In this document: positions 1 through 5,577 of the stretch, piece after piece | Layout of the letters: the number at the start of each line of letters is the position of its first letter | Numbering within the stretch: position 1 is the first letter of the stretch | Notes under the pieces: generated by a model | Databases searched by the model: none | What the model was told of the DNA's origin: nothing | Seen by the model: the letters and a program-made list of their open reading frames with translations, nothing else | Assembly (NCBI GenBank): GCA_947177545.1 | Contig: CAMWVF010000096.1 | Coordinates: forward strand, 1 to 5,597 | Length of the DNA stretch: 5,597 nt | Direction of reading: 5' to 3' | From: an uncultured Clostridia bacterium | Lineage (GTDB): Bacteria; Bacillota; Clostridia; Oscillospirales; Ruminococcaceae | Made by a program: the position numbers and the translations under genes

Positions 1-1715
1 TTGCGGAGCTTTGCAAGTACATTTTCTCAATGGAGCAGACCGAGCTTGACGAGCTTAAAGTTAAGCTTGCGGACGAAAAATACGACAAAGAATTTACTGC
101 TGTTTACTACAGAAAAATCGACGAGCGGGAGCAGGAGCTTACTCTGCTTGAACTCGACAAGCTTTGTGAGAATATCGGCGATATGGATATTCCCGTACTT
201 GAGGAGCTTAAAGGAAAAATTCTCGACGAGGAGAAATACGATAAGCTTTGCGACAAGTACATTGTTGCTATCAATGAGCAGATAGACCGTATAAAAATTG
301 CTAATTACAGGAAGATAATCGAAAGCGCAGTCGAAATGAACGCGGAGGAAATCGCTGAGTTCAGAAAGACCTCGGAAGAAAAGCGCAATGAGATCGGCGA
401 GGAACTTTACAAGCAGAGCATGGAGGCTGCCGACGCCCGTGAGGACGTCCTTGAAACAGAAGAGCTTGAAGAGCTTTGCGCGGGCATTGAGAATTACAAC
501 CTTGAAAAGGCGGAAAGCGTTAAGGGTACTCTTGCCGAGGGCGGCTACACCATGGAAAAGGCGAACGGTTACATTGCTAAAATTAACGAGCGTATAACTC
601 AGATACACACGGCTAATCTTGACGCTATCATAAGCGGTATTGGCGAAATGGACAAGGAACGCCTCATTCAGGCGCAGATGAATGTCCAGAATTACGGCAA
701 CGGCTGTCCCGAGGAGTTAAAGAGCAGATATATTGCTTCGCTGGAGTCGGCAGCTTCGGATATTGCTGAAAGGGAGATAAAGGAGCTTTGCGGAAACGTT
801 TCTTCCCTCTCTGTCAAGAAGTCACAGGACATTATCAGAAAACTCAATACTATGTCCATTGACGATGACATCAAAAACCGCTATGTGGACGTTATTGACG
901 CTCACATTGCTTCTATCAAAGACAACGAAGCTAAGGATTACATCAGATACCTTTCTATAAAAATGGACGATATGGGTGTAAACTCGGTACACCTCAGCGT
1001 CCCGGGGCTGTCTAACCTTTTCTTCAACAAGTATGAGGCTGTCAGCAAGGCTTACATTTCCGCGGGAAGATACGAGCTGCCTATTCTGCTCCACGAGGGC
1101 AACGGCGGCGATGGATTTACCATGACCACGGAGTACTTGTACACTTACACCCACGGTGTGCTTAACAGGATAAAAATTGACGACATAGCTTCATTCCAGG
1201 CTAAAAAGGGACTTATGTCATCTTCGCTTATTGCTGTGGAAAAAAGCGGCAGCAATAACGATCTGCCAAACGCTCTCAACAAGAATGTTATTGAGAATGT
1301 TGCAAAGGTACTTACTGCGCTGGTATGCTACATAAACGACAAGCGTTCGGCGGAGCACATGAAAGAGCTGCTTGAAAACGCGGTTCAGCAGGAAAAGGCT
1401 ATTCATGCAGAACCTGTTGTTATCCCAGAGCCTGTTCATGTTCCCGAACACGCGCTTGAAAGCGAGCCTGCTCCCATTGTTGAAGAACCTATCCCCGTTT
1501 CTGAACACGAGCCTGTAGAGGATACCGAGATAGAAACAACGGCAGAGGAAGTTCCCGAGAAACCCGCAGAGGAAGAGGTCAAGGAGTCTGTGACTGCAGA
1601 GGAAGCTCCGAAAGCAGAGGTCAAGATACGTTTCTGCGATCAGTGCGGTGCTAAGATACCTAACCCGAATGCGAAATTCTGTATGGAATGCGGCAACAAA
1701 CTCCAACAAGGCTGA
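1..1715 (+). CDS. Helical-repeat protein with C-terminal zinc ribbon, 5' end outside window
   Basis: Function not recognised. The frame is open from base 3, and the codons before the first ATG (base 30) read AELCKYIFS, which matches the start of the later internal repeats (KLCENIG, ELCAGIE, ELCGNVS). The ATG is therefore an internal Met and the gene begins left of the window. Numbering from that Met (561 residues): about 1-303 is charged, helix-forming repeats of ~52 residues; about 305-440 is a mixed beta/alpha segment (FTMTTEYLYTYTHGV, IKIDDIASF) that could be a bacterial PH-like fold; about 458-532 is a low-complexity Pro/Glu/Val linker; 536-554 is a zinc ribbon with Cys pairs CDQC and CMEC separated by 11 residues. 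I see no signal peptide or membrane segment in the visible part, so a cytosolic scaffold or adaptor is a reasonable inference. The zinc ribbon and repeats are clear; the PH-like call is weak. TGA stop at 1713-1715, with a terminator ~110 bases further on. Confidence 0.88.
   Translation, partial: AELCKYIFSMEQTELDELKVKLADEKYDKEFTAVYYRKIDEREQELTLLELDKLCENIGDMDIPVLEELKGKILDEEKYDKLCDKYIVAINEQIDRIKIANYRKIIESAVEMNAEEIAEFRKTSEEKRNEIGEELYKQSMEAADAREDVLETEELEELCAGIENYNLEKAESVKGTLAEGGYTMEKANGYIAKINERITQIHTANLDAIISGIGEMDKERLIQAQMNVQNYGNGCPEELKSRYIASLESAASDIAEREIKELCGNVSSLSVKKSQDIIRKLNTMSIDDDIKNRYVDVIDAHIASIKDNEAKDYIRYLSIKMDDMGVNSVHLSVPGLSNLFFNKYEAVSKAYISAGRYELPILLHEGNGGDGFTMTTEYLYTYTHGVLNRIKIDDIASFQAKKGLMSSSLIAVEKSGSNNDLPNALNKNVIENVAKVLTALVCYINDKRSAEHMKELLENAVQQEKAIHAEPVVIPEPVHVPEHALESEPAPIVEEPIPVSEHEPVEDTEIETTAEEVPEKPAEEEVKESVTAEEAPKAEVKIRFCDQCGAKIPNPNAKFCMECGNKLQQG
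3..938 (+). repeat. Diverged ~52-residue protein repeats, six copies plus a partial seventh
   Basis: Aligning the translation on the motif (acidic or Lys)-x-LC or -II gives anchor positions at residues -6 (C), 46 (C), 97 (I), 150 (C), 201 (I), 254 (C) and 305 (I), counting the Met at base 30 as 1. Spacings are 51, 51, 53, 51, 53 and 51. Each unit begins with a short helix carrying I/V about three residues after the anchor and ends in an amphipathic helix such as YIVAINEQIDRI, YIAKINERITQI or YVDVIDAHIASI. From the second unit on, LC-type and II/YI-type units alternate. The copies are diverged at DNA level, so this is an old protein repeat and not a recent tandem duplication. Confidence 0.75.
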
Positions 1716-1730
1716 CCCTTGACTCTAATT

Positions 1731-1773
1731 TGCGCGTCATGTCATAAAATGTAAAACATTTCCATGACGCACA
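1731..1773. other. Compound hairpin without T-tract downstream of the repeat-protein gene
   Basis: An outer stem pairs GCGTCATG (1734-1741) with CATGACGC (1763-1770) and can extend three more bases with one mismatch. An inner stem pairs AAATGT (1747-1752) with ACATTT (1756-1761) around an AAA loop. No T-run follows, so it is not a standard intrinsic terminator. It may be a 3'-UTR structure, a protein-binding inverted repeat or a small repeat element; the sequence alone does not decide. Confidence 0.5.
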
Positions 1774-1827
1774 CTTTGCAGGGTGCAGTGAATTGCTTTG
1801 AAAGGCTGAACAAATTAATAAGTTACT

Positions 1828-1860
1828 AAAAGGCTGTACTGTAAAATGTACAGCCTTTTT
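1828..1860 (+). terminator. Intrinsic terminator of the repeat-protein gene
   Basis: A perfect 12-bp stem, AAAAGGCTGTAC (1828-1839) with GTACAGCCTTTT (1848-1859), encloses an 8-base loop, and the right arm runs into TTTTT (1856-1860). It lies 113 bases after the stop codon, giving an unusually long 3' UTR that contains the compound hairpin. The left arm has a near copy at 1801-1811 (AAAGGCTGAAC). Confidence 0.85.
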
Positions 1861-1891
1861 ACTCAAAACATCAAGAAAAAAATTTTGCTTG

Positions 1892-1905
1892 TGTTATAAT
1901 ATAAT
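1892..1905 (+). promoter_or_regulatory. Extended -10 promoter of the AraC-GGDEF gene
   Basis: TGTTATAAT (1892-1900) is a consensus TGn extended -10, and a second TATAAT overlaps it at 1900-1905. The -35 region around 1871-1877 matches the consensus poorly, which is usual for extended -10 promoters and for activator-dependent ones. Transcription would start near 1907-1912, leaving a leader of about 30 bases before the ATG at 1939. Confidence 0.7.
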
Positions 1906-1907
1906 TA

Positions 1908-1921
1908 CAATAACGTTATTG
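1908..1921. promoter_or_regulatory. 14-bp perfect palindrome at the AraC-GGDEF transcription start, candidate operator
   Basis: CAATAACGTTATTG is self-complementary over all 14 bases, two to seven bases downstream of the overlapping -10 hexamers and just before the ribosome binding site. A protein bound here would block initiation. AraC-type regulators more often bind direct repeats, so the binder could be another dimeric repressor. This is inference from position and symmetry. Confidence 0.45.
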
Positions 1922-1938
1922 ATTTTTTAGGTGATTAT

Positions 1939-2766
1939 ATGAATAAATTTGAAATTCTGTCTCAAGCTCTCGATTATATTGAGGAAAATCTCACTGTAGG
2001 TATCACGCCCGAAATGTGCGCGGAAAAGTGCTGCTACTCGGTATCTAATTTGCAGAAGATGTTTCGCTACACCTTTCAAATAGGCATAGGCGATTACATT
2101 TCCCGCCGCAGGCTTACCAATGCGGCGAGAGACCTTATCGGCACTGACTGTTCGGTACTGGATATTGCACTGAAGTACGGCTACAATTCCCACGAGGTTT
2201 TTACAAGGGCTTTTGCACGGCTGTGGGGTATTACTCCCTCGAAATTTCGGCAAAATAGGAAAGGCTGCGGCTTTTCCGAGAGCTTCCCCAAACTTGACGA
2301 GCCGAGGACAGTTATTGATGAAGGAGGAAATATTGTTATGACTTCAAAAAAAAGATTTGATGTGTCCCATTTATACGATTTTATCAGGGAGCGCAGTGGC
2401 AAGTACGTTATATGCTTCGACATGGTGCGGCTGATGTACATTAACGATACTTATGGACGTTCTGCGGGAGATATTGGCATTGCGGAATGCCTGCGGAGAA
2501 TTGATGAAGCTGCAGGGGAGAATATGCTGCCAATTCGCATTGGCGGAGACGAATTTGTGCTTATAACGGATTTTTCTGACATTGAAAGTGCAGAATCTGT
2601 TGCGGAAAAAATTCTTGCTCAAAACGGAAATAGTGTTAAATGCGGCAATAATGATATTGAAATTGCAATGCGCGTTGGCTATACGACTATTCCCGAAAAT
2701 AGCAGGATAGATTACAATAAACTTTTTGACAGCTTTGTTATTGCATTGGCTGAAAATGCAAAATAA
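1939..2766 (+). CDS. AraC-type HTH regulator fused to a divergent GGDEF domain
   Basis: A 275-residue predicted cytosolic transcription regulator. The AraC/XylS DNA-binding domain occupies about 5-105, with a first helix-turn-helix near 22-43 and a second near 72-93, ending in the signature region FARLWGITPSKFR. A short linker leads to a GGDEF-like domain (about 140-275) with RIGGDEF at 200-206. Comparison with active diguanylate cyclases: the first metal-binding Asp (D161), guanine-contacting N169 and D178, and GGDEF are kept; the second Asp and Phe of the usual DxDxFK are V and L; no RxxD inhibitory site precedes GGDEF; and the protein ends at the Lys of the final helix, so the usual Lys-xx-Gly-Arg tail is missing. 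It may bind a nucleotide as a sensor rather than make c-di-GMP (inference). I recall similar AraC-GGDEF-like proteins in other Clostridia, so this is probably full length. Start: AGGTG five bases before the ATG. Single-gene unit with its own promoter and terminator. Confidence 0.9.
   Translation: MNKFEILSQALDYIEENLTVGITPEMCAEKCCYSVSNLQKMFRYTFQIGIGDYISRRRLTNAARDLIGTDCSVLDIALKYGYNSHEVFTRAFARLWGITPSKFRQNRKGCGFSESFPKLDEPRTVIDEGGNIVMTSKKRFDVSHLYDFIRERSGKYVICFDMVRLMYINDTYGRSAGDIGIAECLRRIDEAAGENMLPIRIGGDEFVLITDFSDIESAESVAEKILAQNGNSVKCGNNDIEIAMRVGYTTIPENSRIDYNKLFDSFVIALAENAK
2321..2340 (+). promoter_or_regulatory. Internal Shine-Dalgarno and ATG before the GGDEF half
   Basis: AAGGAGG (2321-2327) lies ten bases before an in-frame ATG (2338-2340, Met134), exactly at the linker between the DNA-binding and GGDEF-like domains. 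Initiation here would give a separate 142-residue GGDEF-like protein. This internal Shine-Dalgarno is stronger than the one in front of the full-length gene. The motif also simply encodes Glu-Gly-Gly in the linker, so it may be accidental. Confidence 0.3.
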
Positions 2767-2787
2767 CTTCCAAAAAACATTTGCAGA

Positions 2788-2830
2788 ACTGCCGTTCCGA
2801 ATATTTGGACGGCAGTCCTCTTTTTATTTT
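2788..2830 (+). terminator. Intrinsic terminator of the AraC-GGDEF gene
   Basis: An 8-bp stem, ACTGCCGT (2788-2795) with ACGGCAGT (2809-2816), extends inward by two or three pairs with a one-base bulge. It is followed by CCTC and then TTTTTATTTT. It begins 21 bases after the stop codon. Confidence 0.85.
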
Positions 2831-2857
2831 GCAAGGACTTGACAAGAGTTTGCAAAC
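2828..2857. promoter_or_regulatory. Paired TTTGCAA sites flanking the kinase -35, candidate operator
   Basis: GTTTGCAAAC (2848-2857) is a perfect 10-bp palindrome inside the -35/-10 spacer. TTTGCAA also occurs at 2828-2834, exactly 21 bases (two helical turns) upstream of the TTTGCAA at 2849-2855, so the two sites face the same side of the DNA on either side of the -35. This is a typical repressor-site geometry; the regulator is unknown. Confidence 0.4.
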
Positions 2858-2867
2858 GTGGTAAAAT
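2839..2867 (+). promoter_or_regulatory. Near-consensus sigma-A promoter of the PfkB kinase gene
   Basis: TTGACA (2839-2844) and TAAAAT (2862-2867) are separated by exactly 17 bases. The -35 is a perfect consensus match and the -10 matches five of six. Transcription would begin near 2874, giving a leader of about 32 bases with a GGAGGG ribosome binding site. A promoter this strong with a palindrome in its spacer suggests control by repression. Confidence 0.85.
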
Positions 2868-2905
2868 TACTGCAATAAAATTTTGCCGGACGGAGGGTAC
2901 TGAAA

Positions 2906-3793
2906 ATGAGTACTGAAAAATTTATTTATCTTTACGGACAGGTCATCACGTCGGAAAGTATTCTGCTTTGCGGAGATTTCCCAAAGGCGGACAGCTACGC
3001 CGAGATAAAGGAGATACATCATCAGATCGGCGGAGAGACAGGTACTGCGGCGGTAATTCTTGCTTCGCTGGGCTGTAGGGTCAAGATTGGCGGAACTCAT
3101 ATTGGAAATTCCAACCGCAGCATTATCCGCAGTTATCTTGACGGACATGGTATTGACGGCAGTGAGCTTGTCGACAAAGATTTTGACGGCGTTATGGACA
3201 GGATAATCATTGACAAGGACACCCGCACAGGCTTCGGCGAATGGGGCAAGCTTTGGAATACGGTCTACTATGAGCCGCCCTGCGAGGAAAGCATAAAAAA
3301 CTGCTCCGTTATGGGGTGGGACAATTTCTGCGGCGAATTAACGGCAGAACTGTGCAGAAAGCACGGAAAGAAATATGCGGCTATAGACTGCGTCTACGAC
3401 TCGGCGGCAAACCGTTTCTGCGAGGTAAACGCTGTGTCCCATGAATTTCTTGAAGGACATTATCCTGACAAGTCCCCCGAAGAGATTTACGGGCTTTACA
3501 CGGAAAATTCTGAGGGACTTATTATTTTCACGTTCGGCAAAAACAATGTTATGTACGGTCGAAAGGGTCAGCCGCCGAAATTTTTCAAGCCATACTCTGT
3601 TGATGCAGTCAGCACTCTCGGAGCGGGAGACAGCTTCAAGGCGGGGACTATCTATGCACTTTCACTTGGGCTTCCCGACGAGGATATTGTCCGTTACGGC
3701 TGCGCTTCTGCGGGAGCGGCTATAACCCGTTTCCCTATTTCGGAAAATCCTCCAACGCTTGAAGATGTGGAAAAATTGCTTGCTGAAAGATAA
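2906..3793 (+). CDS. PfkB/ribokinase-family carbohydrate kinase
   Basis: A 295-residue protein, normal length for the family, predicted to transfer phosphate from ATP to a sugar or related small molecule in the cytosol. The N-terminal substrate-side motif is IGGETGTAAVILASLG (41-56), where ribokinases have GGKGxNxA; substrate contact residues differ, so the substrate cannot be read off. The second PfkB signature is clear: VDAVSTLGAGDSFKAG (232-247), with the GAGD anion hole at 239-242 and D242 as predicted catalytic base. DTRTG (105-109) and the strand IIFTFGKNNVMY (206-217) fit the lid-side and nucleotide-side elements. The start is supported by GGAGGG eight bases before the ATG. It has its own promoter and terminator and no neighbouring transporter or isomerase within the window, so the context gives no substrate hint. 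Fructosamine-, ribo-, fructo- or nucleoside-kinase activity are all possible. Confidence 0.9.
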   Translation: MSTEKFIYLYGQVITSESILLCGDFPKADSYAEIKEIHHQIGGETGTAAVILASLGCRVKIGGTHIGNSNRSIIRSYLDGHGIDGSELVDKDFDGVMDRIIIDKDTRTGFGEWGKLWNTVYYEPPCEESIKNCSVMGWDNFCGELTAELCRKHGKKYAAIDCVYDSAANRFCEVNAVSHEFLEGHYPDKSPEEIYGLYTENSEGLIIFTFGKNNVMYGRKGQPPKFFKPYSVDAVSTLGAGDSFKAGTIYALSLGLPDEDIVRYGCASAGAAITRFPISENPPTLEDVEKLLAER

Positions 3794-3806
3794 AATTTAA
3801 GCTGTG

Positions 3807-3841
3807 CCGACATTTTGATTATTGAAATGTCGGTTTAATTT
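3807..3841 (+). terminator. Intrinsic terminator of the PfkB kinase gene
   Basis: CCGACATTT (3807-3815) pairs perfectly with AAATGTCGG (3825-3833) around a 9-base loop, followed by TTTAATTTTT. It begins 13 bases after the kinase stop codon and acts on plus-strand transcription. Confidence 0.85.
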
Positions 3842-3847
3842 TTGTGC

Positions 3848-3888
3848 AAAAAATGTACTGTCGTTTCAATAAATGAAACGACAGTACA
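3848..3888 (-). terminator. Intrinsic terminator of the sigma-factor gene
   Basis: A perfect 15-bp stem joins 3854-3868 (TGTACTGTCGTTTCA) to 3874-3888 around a five-base loop. Six A residues at 3848-3853 become a T-run after the hairpin on the minus strand, so it terminates the convergent minus-strand gene whose stop codon is at 3924-3926. Confidence 0.88.
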
Positions 3889-3923
3889 GCAAATATTATC
3901 TATCGGTTAGGAGGTTATTTATC

Positions 3924-5561
3924 TCATTCGCCGAGGAACATAACTGTGCAGAGACCTTTGCGCTGCTCCTCTGTTGGGAGCTTCAGCACGCCCTTGTTAA
4001 GCAGGTACTCCATAATATGAGTGTGCAAATTGCAGGCAGAATTCTGTCCGTAGTAGCGTATAAGGTCGTGCATATGCTCGGGCTGGTTAAGAATGTCCGC
4101 TTCGGAAGACTTTTCCGCATACTCCTTGGAGAGAGACAGTACCTCGTCGTTTGGCTTTGGGAAAAGTTCAAACCACTTGCTCATTTCCTGGGCAATAATA
4201 ATATTTACCTTGTAGCCAGAATCGGTTTTCACCAGATAGCCGCGGTCAAGCAGACGCTTGTATGCGTACAGGTTAGCGTCGTTTTCCGCAAGCTCGCCTT
4301 TCATGAAATAGTACAGCTTATCGTAATCCTCGGAAAGATTTTCACGCCAGCCCTCGCGGCTGCCCCAGTACACGTCAAGCCGCCAGCTTCTCCATGAAGC
4401 GGGTTTGTCCCATGTAAACGAATTCGCCTCGTCCTGCGGATTACGCCACATATCGCCGCAAGCCCAGTAAATATTTTCGCCGGCTTCATTTTTTAACGGT
4501 ACGTCTAAGGTTGCGCTTGCTACAAAGTCGCCGCCGTCCTTGCGCTTTACGGAGTATTTCATATCGTTGATATCAGCCGTAGCAAGCTTGTTAACGATTG
4601 GCGGAACCATACTCCATTTAAGCAAATTAAGGTCGTTGTCCGGAACGGTGAGAAAGTCGGGTATTTCCTTGATGTTTTCGAGATAGGGGATGACAAATTT
4701 TTCCGCAAACAGTTCTGTGTATTTTTTGTCAATATCCCTGTAAACAGCGTTCGCCTCGTCGCTTGGTATAAAGATATGAATATTGGTGCGGTATTTGCCG
4801 TCGGGAAGCTTATCCATATAGCCGTACTCTTCGAGGACAGCAACCTCGTCTTCAACGAAGATAGGGTTTATGCCAAGCTCCTCGGCAATTTCGTTGATAG
4901 TGCGGGGGTGATGGTACGCCGCATAAGCAATGTTCTGTGTTACAGTTTTTGCGAGGAAATCGGCGGTGTCGCCCTTTGCTCCGGGGTGACCGCTGTGTCC
5001 CATACTCGTAAAACGTATGGGATTTATTCCGAGATTACCTATTGTTCTTATTTTATCCATATTCATAATTAACTCCTTTCGTGTGCATGACAGGTGCCAT
5101 TTTACAGTACCCTCGGGGATATCCATAGCCGCGGCAATGGTTTTGACTTTTTCCTGTCGGTAATAATGGCGTACAACAATCTCGCGCTGAATTTTTGAAA
5201 GATATGCTATTTCGCGGCGGATTATCCCGTATTGTTCCGATTGCTGGAATTCCTCCGCAAAATCTCTTTCGTCGGGAATCTGTTCAAAACTGTTTGTGCC
5301 GTCAAAGCCGCTTATGCTGTCAAAGCTGCGTGACTTGCTTTTCCTGCCGATGTATCTCGTCCATACGTTGTGGGCTATCTTGTAGATGTAACCGTTCACA
5401 TTGACGATATTTTCCCGCTTTACAAGTACCTCGTAAACCTCGGCGATTATTACTGCGGACAGCTCTTCCGCCTCGTCAGGGTTTCCAAGCTTGTTCAATG
5501 CAAAGCCGTACAGCTTTTGAACATATTCGCTGATGATCTTATCAGCAGCCTGCTTATTCAT
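3924..5561 (-). CDS. ECF-like sigma factor with a large C-terminal extension
   Basis: A 545-residue protein. Sigma-70 region 2 lies at about 8-75 (LYGFALNKLGNPDEAEEL, then GYIYKIAHNVWTRYIGRK), and region 4 at about 113-166 with the helix-turn-helix VKTIAAAMDIPEGTVKWHL (139-157). Two-domain sigma factors of this class usually stop at 160-200 residues. Here some 375 residues follow: a Gly/His-rich linker (SMGHSGHPGAKGDTADFL, 186-203), a winged-helix-like segment (about 207-262, with TINEIAEELGINPIFVEDEV), a mixed region with a Trp-rich patch (366-399, including WACGDMW and WRSWRLDVYWG), and a second possible winged-helix-like stretch (about 430-457). No membrane segment is visible. The extension probably senses a ligand or partner and controls the sigma part (inference); I do not see a separate anti-sigma gene in the window. 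Start: AAGGAGGAG six bases before the ATG. It converges with the kinase gene and shares no transcript with it. Confidence 0.88.
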   Translation of the reverse strand: MNKQAADKIISEYVQKLYGFALNKLGNPDEAEELSAVIIAEVYEVLVKRENIVNVNGYIYKIAHNVWTRYIGRKSKSRSFDSISGFDGTNSFEQIPDERDFAEEFQQSEQYGIIRREIAYLSKIQREIVVRHYYRQEKVKTIAAAMDIPEGTVKWHLSCTRKELIMNMDKIRTIGNLGINPIRFTSMGHSGHPGAKGDTADFLAKTVTQNIAYAAYHHPRTINEIAEELGINPIFVEDEVAVLEEYGYMDKLPDGKYRTNIHIFIPSDEANAVYRDIDKKYTELFAEKFVIPYLENIKEIPDFLTVPDNDLNLLKWSMVPPIVNKLATADINDMKYSVKRKDGGDFVASATLDVPLKNEAGENIYWACGDMWRNPQDEANSFTWDKPASWRSWRLDVYWGSREGWRENLSEDYDKLYYFMKGELAENDANLYAYKRLLDRGYLVKTDSGYKVNIIIAQEMSKWFELFPKPNDEVLSLSKEYAEKSSEADILNQPEHMHDLIRYYGQNSACNLHTHIMEYLLNKGVLKLPTEEQRKGLCTVMFLGE

Positions 5562-5567
5562 TTGGAG

Positions 5568-5576
5568 CTCCTCCTT
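5568..5576 (-). promoter_or_regulatory. Ribosome binding site of the sigma-factor gene
   Basis: AAGGAGGAG on the minus strand, six bases before the ATG at 5561. This near-perfect anti-16S match fixes the start and agrees with where region 2 homology begins. The site overlaps the small palindrome GGAGCTCC (5564-5571). Confidence 0.85.
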
Positions 5577-5577
5577 T

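Noticed and set aside
30..32. ATG as the start of the repeat-protein gene
   Set aside because: The preceding in-frame codons AELCKYIFS fit the repeat pattern exactly, the frame is open to the window edge, and no Shine-Dalgarno precedes this ATG.
27..608. 193-codon open frame on the minus strand inside the repeat-protein gene
   Set aside because: It lies fully antisense to a gene with clear protein repeats and a zinc ribbon; its translation is low-complexity Leu/Phe/Val-rich, as expected from the complement of Glu/Lys-rich codons, and no ribosome binding site is evident.
797..815. GAAACGTTTC palindrome within the repeat-protein gene
   Set aside because: It shares the AACGTT core but is inside coding sequence, short, and explained by the codons there.
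1218..1709. 163-codon minus-strand frame opposite the linker and zinc ribbon
   Set aside because: Antisense shadow of the Pro/Glu linker and zinc-ribbon coding sequence, without recognisable domains.
1716..1938. Possible riboswitch or small RNA gene in the gap before the AraC-GGDEF gene
   Set aside because: The hairpins lie upstream of the predicted promoter of the next gene, so they belong to the 3' UTR of the previous one; no known riboswitch core was recognised.
3909..3914. AGGAGG on the plus strand between the convergent genes
   Set aside because: No ATG, GTG or TTG start at a suitable distance opens a plausible frame, so it looks accidental.
3873..4397. 174-codon plus-strand frame antisense to the 3' end of the sigma gene
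   Set aside because: Its ATG lies inside the loop and stem of the minus-strand terminator, there is no ribosome binding site before it, and the opposite strand carries a clear sigma-factor gene.
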